Assembly: GCA_002689565.1 (NCBI GenBank)
Contig: NZGQ01000003.1
Location: forward strand, 1 to 7,509
Direction: 5' to 3'
DNA from: Methanobacteriota archaeon
Lineage (GTDB): Archaea > Thermoplasmatota > Poseidoniia > Poseidoniales > Poseidoniaceae
DNA length: 7,509 nucleotides
Shown here: piece after piece, positions 5,508 to 7,509 of the stretch
Layout: the number at the start of each line of letters is the position of its first letter
Numbering within the stretch: the first letter of the stretch is position 1
Program-made: the position numbers and the translations under genes
The notes under the pieces: generated by a model
What the model was told of the DNA's origin: nothing
Database searches by the model: none
Seen by the model: the letters and a program-made list of their open reading frames with translations, nothing else

Positions 5508-5945
5508 ATGACACCATTTGTTATTCAAGGTCAAATCAAGAATAAGCAAGTCACTCAACTTTTTGTCTACCAGTTGATGCAAGAGTTAGGCATCCAGAAG
5601 TTTAGAAAGAAGTATATAGATATTAAAGTAGTTACTAAAGTGGATGGAGCATATGGTCTCTGTGAGGGTGATACGGATTATGCCGAAATCACTCTGGCAA
5701 AGACATGCCCCATCGATGGAAGAAAACTGGGTTATCTCGAAATGATGAAAACCCTTGCCCACGAAATGGTTCATGCCAAGCAGTTCCTACGTGGAGAACT
5801 CTATTGCGATGGTGGATTCGCATGGAGAGGTAGAAAGTCCGAAGGTTACAAGTATGAGAACCAACCTTGGGAAAAGGAAGCATACAAGAAAGAAGGCAAA
5901 TTGTTTATGGATGCCTTCCCACATAGTTTGCCATTCACCAACTAA
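5508..5945 (+). CDS. SprT-like zinc metallopeptidase, 145 aa
   Basis: A minimal SprT-like (Spartan-family) metallopeptidase fold. The zinc site is TLAHEMVHAKQF, with HExxH at His85, Glu86 and His89. The third ligand is probably an acidic residue in QPWEKEAYKKE (Glu122 or Glu124), the usual helix downstream. The N-terminal part has the family's strand run (IDIKVVTKVDGAYG, YAEITLA). At 145 aa it is just the catalytic core: no zinc-finger, PCNA-binding or DNA-binding tail is visible. Cellular relatives such as Spartan cleave DNA-protein crosslinks; phage versions are uncharacterised as far as I know. A role in removing crosslinks or host proteins during replication is inference. ATG 5508 follows the previous stop by one base with a weak GAGAG SD, suggesting coupling. 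tRNA-Arg begins 5 nt after the stop. Confidence 0.85.
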   Translation: MTPFVIQGQIKNKQVTQLFVYQLMQELGIQKFRKKYIDIKVVTKVDGAYGLCEGDTDYAEITLAKTCPIDGRKLGYLEMMKTLAHEMVHAKQFLRGELYCDGGFAWRGRKSEGYKYENQPWEKEAYKKEGKLFMDAFPHSLPFTN

Positions 5946-5950
5946 AACTT

Positions 5951-6025
5951 GCCTCCGTAGTTTAACGGATAAAACAGTCCGCTACGAACGGACAACTCGT
6001 GGTTCGATTCCATGCGGGGGCACCA
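5951..6025 (+). tRNA. tRNA-Arg (anticodon ACG)
   Basis: A full cloverleaf, 75 nt with an encoded CCA. The acceptor arm is GCCTCCG/CGGGGGC (7 bp, one G-U), discriminator A, CCA 6023-6025. D stem GTTT/AAAC; anticodon stem GTCCG/CGGAC with loop CTACGAA, giving anticodon ACG; a 4-nt variable region; T stem CGTGG/CCATG (one G-U) with loop TTCGATT. ACG normally becomes ICG through host TadA and then reads CGU, CGC and CGA. It sits between two protein genes and is probably cut out of the P3 transcript. Supplementing host arginine decoding is the usual explanation for a phage tRNA. Confidence 0.95.
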
Positions 6026-6069
6026 ATCAGACGCCTAAGTGGCACTTAGGCATGTAATCAGATGCCTAA
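6025..6069 (+). repeat. Imperfect direct repeat after the tRNA
   Basis: AATCAGACGCCTAA (6025-6038) and AATCAGATGCCTAA (6056-6069) match at 13 of 14 bases. The first copy begins on the final A of the tRNA CCA end. Between them lies the complementary TTAGGC, so the repeats supply both arms of the competing hairpins at 6033-6069. Confidence 0.7.
6033..6069 (+). promoter_or_regulatory. Two mutually exclusive hairpins between tRNA-Arg and the lipoprotein gene
   Basis: Hairpin A pairs GCCTAAGT (6033-6040) with ACTTAGGC (6044-6051), 8 bp over a 3-nt loop. Hairpin B pairs TTAGGCAT (6046-6053) with ATGCCTAA (6062-6069), 8 bp over an 8-nt loop. They share 6046-6051, so only one can form. Hairpin B ends 17 nt before the SD of the lipoprotein gene. 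No T-run follows. Roles could include tRNA 3' processing, RNA stability or a translational switch; the sequence shows only the pairing. Confidence 0.5.
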
Positions 6070-6098
6070 ATAGAAGTGTTAACTATGAGGACACTACT

Positions 6099-6482
6099 AT
6101 GAAACAACTAACATTAATAATCGCAGGTATATTGACACTATCGAGTTGTGCCAATTTCACAATGCCAAGCAACTATGATCCAAACGAGTCCAAAGGAATG
6201 ATTGACATTCTACAGGATGTACGTGAACTGGATTGTCGAACAGACGCATCACAACAAGCAGGGATCCAAGAGATCAAAGAATCTGTTGAATGGATGCGAC
6301 TATATACGGATATAAAAGGATCTGAAGATGTATTTGTATCCTTGGGTGCCATCGATCATACTTTAACTGGAATGATCGTTAGGGATAATATGAGTCTCAG
6401 TTACTGTAAGTTAAAGAAGAAGAACTTAACACTACAGGTATCTGATACAGCACAAGCAGTAATGAAGAGGTACGGACAATGA
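6099..6482 (+). CDS. Small lipoprotein, 127 aa (possible outer spanin)
   Basis: A type II signal peptide: MKQ, a hydrophobic run LTLIIAGILTL, then the lipobox LSSC with the lipidated Cys at residue 17. The mature part is about 111 aa, contains Cys46 and Cys103 (a possible disulfide), and looks mostly helical (GIQEIKESVEWMRLY, DTAQAVMKRYG). Position +2 is Ala, so sorting to the outer membrane is expected in enterobacterial-type hosts. Phage lipoproteins of this size include outer-membrane spanin subunits and superinfection-exclusion proteins; no inner-membrane partner is visible, so spanin is only a suggestion. GAGG (6087-6090) lies 8 nt before ATG 6099; the longer in-frame reading from GTG 6039 starts inside the hairpins and hides the signal peptide. 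The ATGA overlap at 6479 couples it to the next gene. Confidence 0.82.
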   Translation: MKQLTLIIAGILTLSSCANFTMPSNYDPNESKGMIDILQDVRELDCRTDASQQAGIQEIKESVEWMRLYTDIKGSEDVFVSLGAIDHTLTGMIVRDNMSLSYCKLKKKNLTLQVSDTAQAVMKRYGQ

Positions 6483-6706
6483 GTATAACAGAACTATTAG
6501 GTCACGAAGATGAGACCATAAAAAAGTACGGTGAGATCCTACAGGAACTTGAAACTGAACTGAAGGCAGGTAACCTGTCAGAAGAAGAAGCAGTTGAGAT
6601 TCTTGAAGACATGAAGGTGACTGGTGAGTTGATTGAAAACAATAACTCCATGGAGAATGCCGCCTTGGTTCGAAGTGCAATTGACGTTTTATTGAAATTA
6701 ATTTAA
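6479..6706 (+). CDS. Small acidic helical protein, 75 aa
   Basis: Almost wholly helix-forming and acidic: ETIKKYGEILQELETELKAG, NLSEEEAVEILEDM, then a hydrophobic end (AALVRSAIDVLLKLI). The heptad-like spacing of Ile and Leu suggests a helical bundle or coiled-coil partner. It has no signal peptide or clear membrane helix, so it does not look like an inner-membrane spanin for the lipoprotein upstream. Start ATG 6479 overlaps the lipoprotein stop (ATGA), implying re-initiation. The last codons and the TAA form the GAAATTAATT box of P4, so gene end and promoter share DNA. The family is not recognised. Confidence 0.75.
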   Translation: MSITELLGHEDETIKKYGEILQELETELKAGNLSEEEAVEILEDMKVTGELIENNNSMENAALVRSAIDVLLKLI

Positions 6707-6743
6707 AAAAACGCTTGACATTTGTATTGAAAACAAGTATAAT
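6694..6743 (+). promoter_or_regulatory. Promoter P4 (repeated promoter module, copy 3)
   Basis: GAAATTAATT (6694-6703), 11 nt ending in AACGC, TTGACA (6715-6720), a 17-nt spacer and TATAAT (6738-6743). It matches P2 almost throughout, including TTTGT, AAAACAAG and the GGT after the -10. The spacer holds TTTGT...ACAAG as a partial dyad. The predicted start near 6750 leaves a leader of about 29 nt before the DUF932 gene. Confidence 0.92.
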
Positions 6744-6778
6744 GGTCATATAAATTTGAAAAAGTGAGGAACTAAATT

Positions 6779-7509
6779 ATGAGTATGAATGATATTTTAC
6801 AAATCGAGACAATGGCATATGCAGGTCAATCCCCTTGGGGTGACATCGGTACGCAGGTCTCAAACGATCTATCTCCACAGCAGATTATGGAGAAGGCAGA
6901 TCTGAACTGGTCAGTCGATAAGGTGCAAACCTATGCCGACTATCAAGGTGAGAAAATCCCTACTGGGATGGAAGCACTTGTCAGATCTTCTGATAACAAG
7001 ATCTTAACCCAAGTTGGTAAGAACTGGGAACCCTGTCAGAACGAGACTGCGTTCGAATTCTTTAACGAGTATTGCCTTGAAGGTGGTATGGATATGGAAT
7101 CCGCAGGTTCACTGAAAGGTGGCAAAATGGTCTGGGCACTTGCCAAGATCAAAGAGTCTTTTGATGTGGTCAAGGGTGACCAAGTAGATTCCTACTTGCT
7201 CTTCTCTAACCCACACGAGTATGGTAAGTCAATCGATGTTAGGTTTACACCTATCAGAGTTACTTGCATGAATACTTTGGCAATGGCAATCAAAGGTTCT
7301 GCTGTTAACGGTATGAAAGTTAACCACAGGAAAGCATTTGATCCAGTAATGGTCAAGCAGACTATGGGTATTGCCCACGAGAAGTTTGAGCAATACAAAG
7401 AGGTTGCACAGTTCTTGTCTAAGAAAAGGTTTACTGCCGATTCATTGATCCAGTACTACAACGAAGTGTTCCCAAGAACATACAAAGGTAAAGACGAAGT
7501 AATCGTCAA
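6779..7509 (+). CDS. DUF932 (phage/plasmid-like, TIGR03299-type) protein, 3'-truncated by window edge
   Basis: The first 243 residues of a DUF932 protein, a family common on phages and plasmids with no settled function. Marks of the family: a short N-terminal helix with SPWGDIG (residues 18-24), LNWSVDKVQTY (42-52), a central QVGKNWEPCQNETAFEFFNE (78-97), GGKMVWALAKI (114-124), and FSNPHEYGKSIDVRFTPIRV then TCMNTLAMA (142-170). A long helical C-terminal part begins at about 190. GAGGA (6766-6770) lies 8 nt before ATG 6779; a second ATG two codons on (6785) is less well placed. It has its own promoter, P4, separate from the preceding gene, and that promoter is one of the strongest in the window, so high expression is likely. 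The frame is open to the last base, so the end is missing. Confidence 0.9.
   Translation, partial: MSMNDILQIETMAYAGQSPWGDIGTQVSNDLSPQQIMEKADLNWSVDKVQTYADYQGEKIPTGMEALVRSSDNKILTQVGKNWEPCQNETAFEFFNEYCLEGGMDMESAGSLKGGKMVWALAKIKESFDVVKGDQVDSYLLFSNPHEYGKSIDVRFTPIRVTCMNTLAMAIKGSAVNGMKVNHRKAFDPVMVKQTMGIAHEKFEQYKEVAQFLSKKRFTADSLIQYYNEVFPRTYKGKDEVIV

Noticed and set aside
5755..6057. 100-aa plus-strand frame spanning the SprT-like end and the tRNA
   Set aside because: It overlaps the SprT-like gene in another frame and runs through a complete tRNA gene.
5951..6069. Phage integration (att) site at the tRNA
   Set aside because: The direct repeats are 31 nt apart and begin only at the tRNA's last base, so they do not duplicate the tRNA 3' end. 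No integrase is in view.
1..7509. CRISPR array or insertion sequence
   Set aside because: No regularly spaced repeats, transposase frame or terminal inverted repeats were seen; the only longer repeats are the promoter modules, their leaders and the short repeat after the tRNA.

Overview
This window looks like part of a tailed-phage genome, probably a marine T4-like myovirus or a relative infecting a Gram-negative (proteobacterial) host. This is inference from gene style and remembered protein families; no virion gene is in view. The support is: every gene on the + strand; small genes packed with 1-10 nt overlaps; a phage-type DUF932 gene; a minimal SprT-like metallopeptidase; a tRNA gene inside a gene cluster; a small lipoprotein; and several short proteins that resemble conserved hypotheticals of marine T4-like phages, including cyanophages. 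Near-consensus sigma-70 promoters imply use of a host-type RNA polymerase. A bacterial chromosome carrying a phage-derived block is not excluded, because the first gene is of bacterial type.

Layout. (A) 1-1355: the 3' part of a CHASE2 / three-helix membrane / class III adenylyl cyclase gene, open at the left edge, with its catalytic residues intact. (B) 1400-1893: promoter P1, then an 88-aa hypothetical and a 51-aa single-helix membrane protein with a perfect Shine-Dalgarno (SD) sequence. (C) 1892-5152: promoter P2 drives six packed genes: 96 aa, 168 aa, 104 aa, 78 aa and 96 aa proteins of unknown function, then a cobalamin-type radical SAM enzyme of about 515 aa that starts poorly (TTG, no SD). 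(D) 5211-6706: promoter P3, then a 70-aa hypothetical, the SprT-like protein, tRNA-Arg(ACG), two competing hairpins, a 127-aa lipoprotein and a 75-aa helical protein overlapping it by ATGA. (E) 6694-7509: promoter P4 and a DUF932 gene cut by the right edge.

P2, P3 and P4 are copies of one roughly 52-bp module: GAAATTAATT, exactly 11 nt, TTGACA, exactly 17 nt, TATAAT. Groups C, D and E are therefore probably co-regulated, in the style of phage early or middle genes. P1 is a diverged relative lacking the upstream box. P2 and P3 also share a 13-nt leader that includes the SD.

The most notable point is a membrane cyclic-nucleotide synthase of bacterial type next to phage-like gene clusters. If the contig is viral, it would be a candidate for phage control of host cAMP signalling. 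The second is the unassigned radical SAM enzyme. Nothing here forms a complete, recognisable defence or counter-defence system.
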